Source: Gavia stellata
Lineage: Eukaryota > Chordata > Aves > Gaviiformes > Gaviidae
DNA length: 64,000 bases
Assembly: GCF_030936135.1 (NCBI RefSeq)
Contig: NC_082620.1
Span: forward strand, 1,860,001 to 1,924,000
Reading direction: 5' to 3'
This document shows, in pieces, positions 1-27,423 of this stretch; position 1 is the first letter of the stretch; each line of letters opens with the position of its first letter. The position numbers and the translations under genes are program-made. The notes under the pieces are model-generated. The model saw nothing but the letters and a program-made list of their open reading frames with translations. It had not been told where the DNA came from and did not search any database.

Positions 1-783
1 ACCCCACTCCTACCCCGTATGGCATACAAGCGCACGGCGCGCTTAAATGCCAAATATTTCGAGTTCCTCAGAAAAAGTCCCCGTTCACGCCCATAAAACC
101 GGTTTATTGAGTTGCTGGTGCGTTATATATTGTAAAGCTTTATGGGGAGGCTGTAAATCTGCCCAGGGAGGGGGGTTAATTTTTTGCTGGGGCGGGTTTT
201 TGCTTGGGGGTTGCATTTTAAACCGGGTGTCGGTGGCTCTCGCAGGGGGTGGTGCAGGATGAGGCCAGCTGGGCTCCATCAGCAGCTTATTTAAGGGCTG
301 AGCAGAGGTGCAAGCCGTTTGCTTGCCCAAATATCCCGTGGGTGCTTTGCTGGAGGGGTGAAGGTCTGGATCCTCGATGCAAAACCAAAATATCGTCCCT
401 CTGGCAGGCGGGATTCAAGCGCCGTGTCCACGGGTGGGTGACCCCCATCCCGCAAGATGCATCCCCGCTCTTTCGCGGGTCAATAAAAACCACGTCGCTG
501 GAGGTGACGGGCGGGTGTTGGCCCGACGGAGAGTTGCCCTGTGTGCAAGCAGGAGGTGCGTGGGATTGCTTCCGAGCGAGGAGCTGGAAAAGCATCCTTA
601 GCCCTTGTAGGTGTTGGCAGTCCTGCTGCAAAAATGCAACCCTGCGCCTTGCGAGGGGGGTTTGGGGGGGGCTCTTGGCTGGTTGCTGCAGCCAGCACCC
701 TCCCGTGCTTTGCAGAGGAGATGATCTGCAGGGTGATAGTTTATTTTTATTTTTAATTTATTTATTTCTGGGGGTTGTTTCAG

Positions 784-926
784 CTCCCAGCACCCCAGGG
801 TGGCCCAGCCCTGCTGACGCCGGCACCCAGCCCCGGCTGAGTCAGTGCCGCCGGCACGCTGGGCACCGCGCCGGTGCCAACACGCGAGCGAATCTCTCAT
901 TGCTCTTATTTTTGGCTGAGCCCAGG
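784..926 (+). other. Possible 5' non-coding exon of ARHGEF10L
   Basis: The segment is preceded by a T-rich tract ending TTGTTTCAG (to 783) and is followed by a consensus donor, CAGG then GTGAGT, at 927-932. It is CpG-rich, contains no ATG, and carries an AP-1-like TGAGTCA at 838-844. These traits suit an untranslated exon that could be spliced to the acceptor at 7291. There is no homology evidence, and splice-like pairs occur by chance at this scale, so this is a weak inference. Confidence 0.15.
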
Positions 927-1129
927 GTGAGTTTTTGGGGGCTGGGGGCACCCTGTGGGTGCTAGGGAGGTTAATACTCCAGGGTGCATCGGTGCACCCC
1001 TGCAAGGGGGGTTGCAAATCGCTGCTGGGTGCATTGGGCGCCCAGGGAGGGGTTGCGCGAGTGTAATTCGGGGTGCGCACAACGTCACCCCCCTTTGCCA
1101 ACGCAACCGTGCCGGCAAACCGGGTAATT

Positions 1130-1260
1130 ACCCGCCAGCACTGACTCACCAGGAGGGATAGTCCCTATATATCCGCGTGGATGTATGGCGGCACTATATA
1201 GGGCCGGCTGCGGGTGCAAAGTCCCCCACCGCGGGTGCAGCGGGACCGTTCTGCTCGGTG
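1130..1260 (+). promoter_or_regulatory. Possible TATA-containing promoter
   Basis: A TGACTCA AP-1-type site lies at 1142-1148. A TATATA element lies at 1195-1200, inside CTATATAGGG, and CpG-rich sequence surrounds both. The order is compatible with a promoter firing on the + strand near 1225, towards ARHGEF10L. Nothing else supports it, and these short motifs are common. Confidence 0.15.
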
Positions 1261-3186
1261 CTGCCTGCGCCCCGCGGATGCATTTCTGCGTGGCTGGTGG
1301 AAAGAAAAATGCACTTTGGGGTGCGCTTTGCTCCCGTCTCTCTTCGCTGCGGCCTTTGCGGAGCTGGTTTTGGGGTGCGATAGCCCCTCGCTCCTTCGGG
1401 AGGGCTTTAAGTCCTTGCGGCGAGGTTTCCGGGGTGGGGAAGGGAGGCTTGATTCGGGATCGAAATCCAATCTGCAAGGTTGGAAAAATAACTTTAATTT
1501 CTGTGATTGGCGCTAGGATGCTTTTGCTGCTACACAGCCCCCCCAAAACCAGGCTGTGGTGGGTCTCCTACCTCCAAAGATTGGGACAGCGAGGATAAAG
1601 TCCTCTCCACCACGATGCTCAGCGCTTGGATCCTGTTCCCACTTGCAGGGAGGTTTTCCTGGCAGGGCTCGGCAGCAATACCTGGCAGGGCAGCGATGCC
1701 ATTACCTAAAGGAAAAGGTGGAATTTTTTTTTTTCCAGCTGCCTGCGAGTCATCCGAAGGGCACTGGGATTATTTTTTTTTAATTTTTTTTCTTTTTGCC
1801 GGGCTTGTTGGGCTGGTTTCGAGCTGGGATAAACCTGCCGGCTGTTCGGTTTGTTTGCAAGGGGAGTTTTCCAGCAGGGCTGGGCGGCAGCAGCCGGGGT
1901 GTGCCGGCGGGTAACGCCGTGACAGGGACAGAAAACTCCTTCCCAGCAAGAAAAACACATCCCCGAACCCTGATGAAATAGGTAAGACGGGTGCACTTTG
2001 TGGTGAGGCTATTGCATTTAAATAAATGCATGCATGGGGGTCCTTGCACCCCTTAATTTGTCATTTTTTTGCTCTACGGTGTATTTTTTGGGGGGGGGTT
2101 AGGGCCTGAAAAGCCAGCGTGGGGGAAATACCCCCAAATAGGGATGCGGAGCGGTGTTTCGGGATTGCCGGCCCCGCAGCCGGTGGCTCGGATGTAAAAT
2201 ATCCCGGAGAAAATCCTCTTTCCCTGGAACTTTCAGAAGCTCCGGCTGCGAATCCCGGGCTGTTTTTGCACGGGCGGTGCTCTCGGCGGCGAGAGGGTTA
2301 ACAGGTCGCCCCGGCGTACAGGGGGTTAAAAGGCAAGGAGGGGGCCAAATCCTGCTGGGGGGGTTATTTATGAGGATTGGGAACACCGGGGGTGTAAATC
2401 AGAGCTGCCTGGGAAGAAGAAGAGGAGGAGGAGGGGGGAGATGCTGCCCAAAATCCCGGCATCCCTCGGTACAGCCGCTGGACCGCGGCTCCCATCCGGC
2501 TGCCAGCCCTCGGCCGCCGGGATCCGGGGGTGTTGGGGTGGGGGACTGGGTGCCAGTTGGGTGTCACCCACCCTGGGCAGCCCATTGCGGGCGACGCTGG
2601 GATTCATCCCCATCGGGTTGGGGTTTTTTCCACCCCTTCCCGACGTCGCCTCCTCGCCGGGGGCCTGCTCGGCCGATGCGGACACAAAGCCGGAGGAGAC
2701 GCGGCCTTCCCAGGTCAGCAAAACCCATCTCCCCTCCCTTCCTCGCCCGTAAATCCCTATATATGCACATATATAATGCATATCTATAGGTTATCGCAGC
2801 CTCTTGCGGGGGGAGGAGGTCGCCCTCCGCCTCCCCGCTGCCGCCAGCGTTTGGGGCTTTTGTTATATATATATATATATTATATTTTTTTGACTGCTTT
2901 TAAATAGAGAAGCAAAAAGAAGCAGCGACAGGGAGGGAGGAGGTGGGCTTCGGTGCCGCAAGCTTATTCCGCACCCGTTCCTGGGCTTTTTCACCCCATT
3001 ATTTATTTTTTTTTTTCTTGCAAACTCTGCGACGCTTCCAAATCCTTCCTGGGTTTTCCCGGCTGGGATTTGCAGCACCTGCGGGAAACCACAATTTCAG
3101 GGCAGGGAGAGCTTCCTCCAGGGTCATTTTGACAACAAATAATGGCAGTTTTCCCCCTTTTAGTGATTTTTTTTTTTTGGACATTT

Positions 3187-3222
3187 GTTGCATTGGGGCG
3201 CGAGGTTGCATTGGGGCGCGAG
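3187..3222. repeat. Two-copy 18-bp tandem repeat
   Basis: Two identical 18-bp copies read GTTGCATTGGGGCGCGAG (3187-3204 and 3205-3222), followed by a partial third copy starting GTTGCATCG. It lies in non-coding sequence upstream of ARHGEF10L and probably reflects local replication slippage. Confidence 0.85.
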
Positions 3223-5099
3223 GTTGCATCGCACACTGCCGGGGTTGCAAAGGGGCTGAAGTCGCTGCAATATTTTTTTCCCCTCTGTTTGCACCAGTTT
3301 GGGTTTTTTTAATGTATTAAGTGTGTTTTAGCGAGATGCCGGCTTGTAAAGAGCAGGTTTTGCCCCAAAATATCAGCAAAAATGGGAAGAAATGCATTTA
3401 CGGGGTGGAAACCGCAGCGTTTTACGGGGTGCTCAAATAGGGGTTGGCAAAACAGGGAGGGAAGTTAAGAAATGAAGGGAAATTTAATTTAAGGGAAATT
3501 AAGAATATTGGGGAGGGTGAGCTGAAATCTGTCAGTGTCACCACCTGACGCTGATTTTTGGGTCGCTTTTCAGCCAAAATAAGGTGACCCCAGAGCATCG
3601 GCGGGAGGAAAAATGACTTGCAAAGGGCAGGAGAGGGTTTAATTTGAAGCTTTGCAATAAAGCAAACCCCCAAATTGTGGGGGATTTTGAGCTGGAAACA
3701 CTAATAGGGGGAAAAAAACCCATTTTTCTGCTATTTTTCCCCCCTGGTTATTTCTGATTAAAATTCTTCTCCCTTCAAATTCCTTCCTGGGATAGTTTCG
3801 CTGCGGGTGAACTCGGCAATTACTTTGCAAAGCATCGAAAGGTCAAAATTGGGATAAGCATCGAACTGGGGAGGTTTTTGGCAATAAATAAGGCTTTTTC
3901 ATTGCTTTTTGGGTCTGTTTGCAAGAAATCTTTACAAAACAGGCTCTTTTTTTTTTAATTTAAGTGCTGTAATTCTTATTTTTCACTGATCTTTTTTTTT
4001 TCTTCCCCTTTTTCCCCTGCGTTTGCACTTCTCACGGCGCGAGCTGGACAAGGGATGGATTTTTTCCGGTTCGTCGACGATGTTGAAAAGGAAAATAAAA
4101 AGGGAAAAGGCGGCAGTTTTCCAGGTCTGGGGTTTTTAGCTGGAATATTTGCCAGGTTATTTGCCCAGAAGAGCCGTTTCGAGGGAAACACTGTGTTCGG
4201 GAAGAGCTTTTCCCACCGGCTGATGCCTTTTGGCAAGAGTTGATATAAAAAAATAATCACAAAATCGCCTTGAATCTTGAATATTCATGGATATTTTTTT
4301 CTGGGAAACCCCATTTTTTTTTATTTTTGGGGAGAAAGGAATAATCCATATTGTGCCTTTTTTTTTTTAGGGGGAACCCCCCATCCTTTTGCTATCGTTT
4401 CATTCCTGCCGAGCCGCCCCTTGTTGCTGCCTCCGCCAACCGCATCCAAACCCCCGTTTTGGGGGAATTTTGAAGACGCAGGATAACTTTTCTTCACCGG
4501 AGCCCTCGTTCCCGCACCGATGCCTTCAAATCTCCGCAATGAATCCCTTGGAAAACTGGGAAATAAACCACTCAACCCTTAAAACACCAATAATGCGCTG
4601 CGCCGACCCAGTTAGGGCTGGAAAAACCCCTCACCTTGCAGCAAATATTTGCTGTTTTTTTAAATTATTACTTTAAAGGACTGGGATTCGGGGGAGAAAA
4701 CATCCCTGCTGCGCTCTGGGGACCGCGCCGCCTTCCCCGGCATCCCGCACGCTGGAAATAATCTGAATTAATTCTATTTTTTTTTGGCCAAGGTGATGGT
4801 GGAAAAATCATCCAGGTGATGAAATAAGCATTGAAACCGCAGTTGGGCTGCGGGACCGTCGGCTGGAGGAATTAATAAGGAGTCGGAGGAAACTCTTGGG
4901 AGGCAAAAGCTAATTCTAATTTTTAACCCCCCCCATCCCTTATAAATAACGCCGGGGTTATTTATTAAGGAGGGATTAAGGTGGCGGGGATGCGGAGAGG
5001 AGCAGGAGGGATTCCCAGGGTAAATCCTGGCTGCAGCCCTGCTGCGATATTATGGATTATTTTTTTTCCCAGCCCCTATATGTAAGAAAAAAGGAAAAA

Positions 5100-5260
5100 G
5101 GGGGTCGGTGGGAGGGGGCGGAGGATGCTTTAGCCGGGGCTCGCTCCCCGGGGGCTGGCAGCCGTCCCCGCCAGCTGCGACCTGTCACTCCGTCGCGGCG
5201 GCTAAAAATAAACAAAATAAAGCCCGCGAGTTGCCAGCTTGGTAGGCGCGGGGTCGGGCT
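5100..5260. promoter_or_regulatory. CpG-rich patch with GC box, E-box and MEF2-type site
   Basis: A GGGGGCGG GC box lies near 5113. A CAGCTG E-box is at 5172-5177 and a consensus MEF2 site, CTAAAAATAA, at 5202-5211, all within locally CpG-dense sequence. An E-box within about 30 bp of a MEF2 site is typical of muscle or neuronal enhancers and promoters. This could be an alternative promoter or an intronic enhancer of ARHGEF10L; function is inferred from motifs only. Confidence 0.2.
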
Positions 5261-7058
5261 GGGTTTAGCAGATGGCTCTGCTCTTCTGCCTTTATTTAGA
5301 TCCGGCTCTATTTATTTTTCCTCCCCGCCCGGGTTGGGAGGGAGACGGGGCTGAACCGCGGCTGCCGGTGCTGCCTCGAGCTGTTGGCAGGCGGCAGGAT
5401 GAGGACCCGGCAGCTCTTCTGGGCTTTAAATCCCTATTTCCAAGGATGATGTGGCATCCCTACATCCTTCTTGGATCATATTGCATCCCCGCGTCCTTCT
5501 GGGATTATTCTGCATCCCCTTTTCTGCCATCCACCGCTGCTCCGGGGGCATCTCCCCATAGGCAGCCCCTTCCCACCGGCTTTTCCCCCATCCCATGGGA
5601 TGCATTTTGCTACCGGGATGCTCCTACCGCCGATAGCAGTTTTACTATGAAAAATTATGCAAAATAACCATTTTTTTTCTTAATTTAGCAAGACCCAATT
5701 AAAGGTGGGGGCGGGTTGTTTTGGAGAGCCGGTCGTTCTCCTCGGCGGCAGCCGTGCTCGCAGCCGGAAAAATAACCAGCCCTGGGACAAATCGGGCTGA
5801 TGGGAGCTTATGTCAACTGTCAAAATGGGAAGTGACCTTCTCCCGCCCCGCTGGCGGGATAAAATCGGGACTGAGCCGCAGGGCCCGGCTTCGCACCGTC
5901 CTCCCGCTCCCCTCTCCGAATGCGGAAGCCGTCGGATTACTGGAAGAGCGGAGCAAACTGGTTTTTGGCTAAAACCATCAGCATTGCCTTGCTGGGTTTA
6001 TTTTACCCAGGTGTTATTATTTCCTCCTTGCTTTGCTTTTTTTTTGTTTTTGGAGGCATCGCTGCAGAAATATGGCTTATGGTCCTCCGCTCCGTCGCGT
6101 CTCCTGGTGGGGCTGAGTTACGGTGGATTTATGGCTTGGTTGGCATCGCATCCGTAGGGATAAAACCCGGAGCTTGCGAAATGGGGAGAGAAGGGAATCG
6201 CCTGCTCCCACGCTAATGGGAAGCAGATTAGGTGACACGCGAGAGCAGCCTGGGCTGCCAACCGCTTTCTGTTTCGGGGCTGGGAAAAGAGTTCAAGGAA
6301 GAGGGGAAAAAAAAAAGTGTCCCAGGTCCTCTTCCCAAATAAATCCCTATTAATGTGTTTACGGAGGCAACGGGCTGGTTGCAAAAGTGGCTGGAAGAGG
6401 ATGTTTGCGGTGGTAACGCAGGTCAAGGAGGGGAAGAGGAGGTTTATTTTTATTTTTTATGGCTGGGAAAGGGTCGGATGGGTTTTAGCTCCGTGCTGGG
6501 GGGGGCAGAGTGGGTTTTCAGTGGGATATATGTATATATATATGTGTATATATATATAGGCCCTGGAGCTGTATGGCTTGCTGCAAACCCCCGTGGGGCA
6601 ATTGAACCCACACTGCGCTGCAGCTCGAAGAGGTTTTGGCACAGAGGGAATAAATAGATCCATTTTTTGGGATCATCCTGGGACTGTGCATCCCCTATAT
6701 CCCCCTCCCAGGGGAAATAACGGTCCAGGCGAGGGAGAAATGGTCTCTGGGGGTGGTGGTGGGGGGTCATGGCTCTTTGGAGCAGCGTGGTGGCATCCGT
6801 CGTGCGCTGGTTGCTGCTTCCAAATCAGCAGTTTGGCCCCGTTTTGCTCGTTGCAGCCTCTTGGGCATCGTTTCTCTCCGCCGCATCGTCCCTCGGGCAC
6901 AGGGGTCCCCGCTCCGTCCTTCCTCTTCCTCTTGGCGACCTTTCAGGGCATCGTGCCGGGCGTCTCTGGTTACCGGAGCAGATGAGCTATCGATCACAAG
7001 GAGGATGCTTGGTGCTTCCCGCCCTCCGAGACCTTCAAGCTTGATGCTCGGAGCTGGA

Positions 7059-7129
7059 TTTGCCGTGCACGGGATAAATTTGCCGTGCGTGGGATAGGTT
7101 TGCCATGCACGGGCTGGATTTGCCGTGCC
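7059..7129. repeat. 20-bp tandem repeat, about 3.5 copies
   Basis: Units start at 7059, 7079, 7099 and 7119 (partial). Each begins TTTGCCGTGC or TTTGCCATGC and continues with a GGGATA or GGGCTGG tail. It is a small non-coding minisatellite just upstream of the first coding exon. Confidence 0.85.
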
Positions 7130-7291
7130 AACGGGGACCTGGGAGGAGCATTTCTGCTTCCTTGCAAGGTTTTGCAGCAGCCGGAGCTGGGTCCATCCCA
7201 CCTGGGGTCTCCCCACGTTGCCTCCTCTCCCGGGAATGGATTTGGAGGGGCTGATCTCCCCTCTCAACCCATTTTTCCTTCTCTCCCGTAG

Positions 7292-7339
7292 GAAAGCCTC
7301 GGGGAAGGGCCCAGGTGGAGCATCCCGACCCCCTGCGCC
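7292..7339 (+). other. ARHGEF10L: ARHGEF10L 5' UTR segment of the first coding exon
   Basis: A pyrimidine-rich tract ends CTCTCCCGTAG at 7291, making a good splice acceptor directly before this 48-nt untranslated segment. The start codon follows in the context CTGCGCCATGG, with G at +4. The acceptor implies an upstream non-coding exon not confidently located here. If transcription instead began locally, this would simply be leader sequence. Confidence 0.6.
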
Positions 7340-23888
<16,549 letters not shown>

Positions 23889-24214
23889 CACCCTGGGACT
23901 CCCCCACCCACCTGGCACCTACCTCAAAAAGCCACCCAAAAGCTGCCGGGGGTGGTCCTGCCCTGGGTGCATCACCCTTTATTTTTTTTAAGGAGGAAAA
24001 AACTGAAAAATAAGCTTTTTTTCCCCCAAAACCAGCTTTGTGCATGGGGAGAGGGGAGTTTTTTAACGGCGGGAACGGCGACCTCCCTGCGGGCTTTGGA
24101 GGTGCCGGCTCTTCGGCCGAAGGCGTCTGTGTGTCTGCGTGTGAATATATATATATAAAAAAAATATATATATATAAATATGATGTATATTATTACCTGT
24201 ATAAAGAAGGAATC

Positions 24215-24222
24215 TGTATATA
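24215..24222 (+). promoter_or_regulatory. Pumilio-type element in the 3' UTR
   Basis: TGTATATA matches the PUF consensus UGUANAUA on the sense strand of the 3' UTR. Near matches (TGTATATT at 24184, TGTATAAA at 24199) flank it. Clustering hints at post-transcriptional control, but the AT-rich context makes chance matches likely. Confidence 0.35.
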
Positions 24223-24411
24223 TTGGGGCACTTGAAGATGCAGAAATAGTGGTAGGAGCACTCAGTGGGTGCCGGCTGCGCCGAAATGGGGATTTTGCTG
24301 AAATAGCCGGTTTTTGACTGTGAATTTGAGGATATTTGGTACAAAAATCCCCTGTTTTTGGGAGCTGAGTACGTGTGGTTTCTGGAGGAGAGAAAATTTT
24401 GGAAGCGTGGA

Positions 24412-24417
24412 AATAAA
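24412..24417 (+). terminator. ARHGEF10L: Polyadenylation signal AATAAA of ARHGEF10L
   Basis: The canonical hexamer lies about 525 nt after the stop codon. A GT/T-rich downstream element spans about 24445-24478. No other AATAAA occurs between the stop and this point. Confidence 0.75.
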
Positions 24418-24449
24418 TCCTATAGGAATCGGCGTGTTTCCTTGCAGTA

Positions 24450-27080
24450 TTTTGTAACCTGGTTTGGTTTTGGGTGCAGATGTTTTCTTTCCCTTGCTTC
24501 GGCAACAACATCCCAAGGGATTAATATACCCCCCCCTTGGAGCTGCACATGTTCAAAAATCAATAGGAAGCCCCAAAATGCCCTTTCCCCCCCCCAGAAA
24601 TGGTGTGGGATGGAGGGGAAAATGGGCAGAAGGATGTACCCCATCACCTGCATCTCTGGTAGTCAAGGCTCTCTCCATCCTCGACGGAGAAACCCGGGGC
24701 CAGGGAGGTGGAAACTTGTCCGAGGACTAAATCAATTTATAATGCGATCCTCTAACCGGCTTCAATTTGATTTTCATTTGTAGCATTACAATTATCAGAT
24801 TGATATTCCCGACCGCTCAACCTTGAAATGGGACGGCGCGGCTCCTGCTGCTGGGGAGCGAAGATTATCCGCCATGCACCGATTTCTGAGTATTTTTCTA
24901 ATTAGCCATCAAATGTGCTTTGCTGGGTTTTTCTTTCTTTGCCCTTAAAGTCTTTTCTGATTAAGTTTTCTCCCCATCTCAGCTGCATGAAACAGTATGA
25001 AGAGGGTGGCGAAATCTCCAGACCAGCCGTGCAGCGTGCCGCAGCCGAAGGACCACGAGCATCCTCGCGAGCATCAGTGATGCCTATGGGAATGGTGTCA
25101 AGGAGCTCGTGGCTTTTTTCCACCTGTTTTTCCTATTTTCCTTTGTGATTTTGCCACCTTTGGGATCGGCGTGTGGGAAAGCAGGTGCTTCTAGAGGGAT
25201 ATTGCCCCATGGCATGGTAGGGAGTTCCCATGCTATGTGATTGCAACCGCACAGTTAAAAATATATATATTTTTTTAATTGCAATGCTGTCTGTAACACC
25301 AACAGTGGAGTTTGCACTTTTTTTAGCGAGGGAGTGTTAGAAAAACAATCTGTGGGACCGCAGATGCCGTCCGTCCCTACAGGCTGTCCCGCCTCAGCTA
25401 CACTTTCATCTAAAATACCCCCAAACGAGGATGCTACATCGAGCTGTGCTGCTCCTTTTGAAGCATGGAGGGGATGCCGCTGCAGATGTTTCCCCCCGTG
25501 CATGGCTCAATGGCACCAGGAGGCTGCTCTACCACCTTGGATTTTTTTTCCCTCGTCCCAAAATAACGTCCTTTAGCTAATGAGGACGTTTCTCATGCTG
25601 CCCGCTATCGGTGGGTGTTGTGCTCCCCAAAGGAGAGGGGAACCGGCAAAGCCAACAGGGCTGGTTGCTGCTGCCTTAATGAGCAGCGTTATTAAACCAA
25701 GCGTGGTCTGACCCCAATCCCACCCCATTTAGGGACAGCCCTGGGCAGGGCCACCGCCTTCTCCCATGCACAGGCGGCAAATCTTTTCTGTTGAAACCAT
25801 AAAGCGCATTAAATGCAAATGTTTCTAGGCTGGTACCCTTTAGAAGATGCTTTTTGCAAGACTTGAGCCCGCTCCCTCTAATCCCAGCTGGGGATGGGTG
25901 TCCTGCACCAAGACTCATCTTCCCAAGCTTATTTTTATTATTATTATTATTTTTATTTTTTCTTCTTGATATTCCCTGTATTGATCCCTTCCTCCAGCCT
26001 CATTATCTCACCCGGATGCTACTGTGCCAGGGCAGCCGGCGAGCTTGTTGCAGGAGATGTTTGCAAACTCCCAGCAAACGCTATTAAGCAGAAGGCTCCC
26101 TTTAAGGACTGCGCCAACACAAATGAATTTATAAAACCCCAGGGCTCTGGTTTTGGAAAGATGTTTTGCTTATTCTCTGGAAGATGCTGCCGGGCGGGGC
26201 TGCAAGGGGCTTGGGGCAGCCCCCTGGCTTTGGAGACCTTGCAGGGGGGTGGGTTTTGGACTTAAAATGGAGATTTTTGCTACCTTGAAGGGTTAGAACT
26301 GGTTGGGCGGTGGGTTTTTTTCTTTCAGATGTGTTTAAGGAAAAACAGGCTCATGACCCTTGTCCCTGGGGGATGCATCATGCGTGGAACGTCTCATGTG
26401 CAAGCATCCTCGTGGTTGCTTTTGCAATAGTCCACAGAGGATGAGAAGAGGCATTTGCTGTGCCAGCATGGCCAAAACCAGGTATGGACAACGGGGAGCT
26501 TCTTCCATCATGCTTTTAACCCCTGAGAATGTAGGAGCCTCCACCCAAATCAGGCTCTTCACCCATCCGTACGCAGCTGGAGTTACCTTTCCCACCTTCC
26601 TCTTCCTCCATCCTCTTCGGTTGGTACCAAGCCCTGCCCAGACCCCGGTGGCGGATAGCCTTCAGCCCTCATCCCGGTTGCCAAGAGGATGGAGAGTGAT
26701 GGCTTCATGAGCAGCTGCTGTCCTAAAGTCCCCCCCAGGTGACTGAAAAAGCTCCTCCTGGTTTGGGCCGGCCAGTGGCCAACACCGCGCAGCTTTCCCC
26801 AGCCCGGGGATTAAGGATGTGTTCTTGGCTAGAGGTCAGGGGATGAATTATGCACGGCCATGCTTTCCACCTTGGAGCACAGCATAGGGTGTAGGTGGGC
26901 AGAGGGTCGTGGATGTGCCATGGTCCAGCTCCTGTGGTGGGATTGTGGCTTGGCCACCAGCCCAGAGGCGGTTGTAGGCCCTTGGGACAAGTTCTTGCGG
27001 TGGGGAAAAGGTGGGGAGAGCTCGGTGGGGTCTCTTGGCTGCCCCGGAGAGCTGCTGTGGGGAGGGCATGTCCCCAGGGC
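24450..27080. other. Intergenic sequence downstream of ARHGEF10L
   Basis: No coding exon was recognised. It has an AT-rich, possibly conserved island at about 24730-24910, a T/A-rich tract at 25255-25280 and a TTA repeat at about 25931-25956. The remaining sequence looks ordinary, with short random open frames only. Confidence 0.6.
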
Positions 27081-27423
27081 ATGTCATGCTATGTCTCAAA
27101 AGTGCCATGGTGGTATCTCTGAGGGTTGCCGTGGTGGTATGTCCCAAAGGTGCCATGGTGGCATCTCCCAGGGATGCCATGGTGGTATGTCCCAAAGGTG
27201 CCATGGTGGCATCTCCTACTAGGGATGCCGTGGTGGCATGTCCCGAAGATGCCATGGTGGCATCTCCTAGGGATGCTGTGGTGGCATGTCCCAAAGCTGC
27301 CATGGTGGCATCTCCTACTAGTGATGCCATGGTGGCATCTCCTACTAGTGATGCCATGGTGGTGTGTCCCGAAGGTGCCATGGTGGCATCTCCCAGGGAT
27401 GCCATGGTGGTATGTCCCAAAGA
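27081..27423. repeat. 24/27-bp minisatellite, about 14 units
   Basis: Alternating units of about 24 bp are built on GCCATGGTGGCATCTCC and GCCATGGTGGTATGTCCC. Some copies carry an extra TACTA-type insert. Unit lengths are mostly multiples of three, so artefactual ORFs of 120-220 codons with repeating Ala-Met-Val or His-His patterns appear on both strands. Each unit contains a CCATGG palindrome or its variant CCGTGG. Confidence 0.93.

Larger units (their letters stand above)
1..7291. other. 5' flank / first-intron region without supported coding exons
   Basis: No reading frame in this stretch resembles a known protein, and the many open frames are the expected result of GC-rich sequence lacking stops. 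It is a mosaic of CpG-rich patches (about 780-900, 1060-1300, 2440-2700, 5100-5400) and T-rich or A-rich stretches (about 3000-4300). It holds short TA repeats at about 2863-2882 and 6527-6558. The first supported exon downstream begins behind a splice acceptor at 7291, so at least one untranslated exon must lie further 5', either here or outside the window. RCC2, which lies next to ARHGEF10L in human, was looked for and not seen. Confidence 0.6.
23889..24440 (+). other. ARHGEF10L: ARHGEF10L 3' UTR
   Basis: It runs from the stop to the predicted cleavage region about 20-30 nt after the AATAAA at 24412. It contains an AT-dinucleotide-rich block at about 24145-24180 and Pumilio-like TGTA motifs. 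The end is estimated from the hexamer and the GT-rich sequence after it (TTTTGTAACCTGGTTTGG), not from transcript data. Confidence 0.75.

Noticed and set aside
249-1149. Open frames of 180-240 codons on both strands near the window start
   Set aside because: GC-rich sequence with few stops. No homology recognised, and composition is dominated by Pro, Arg, Gly and Ala.
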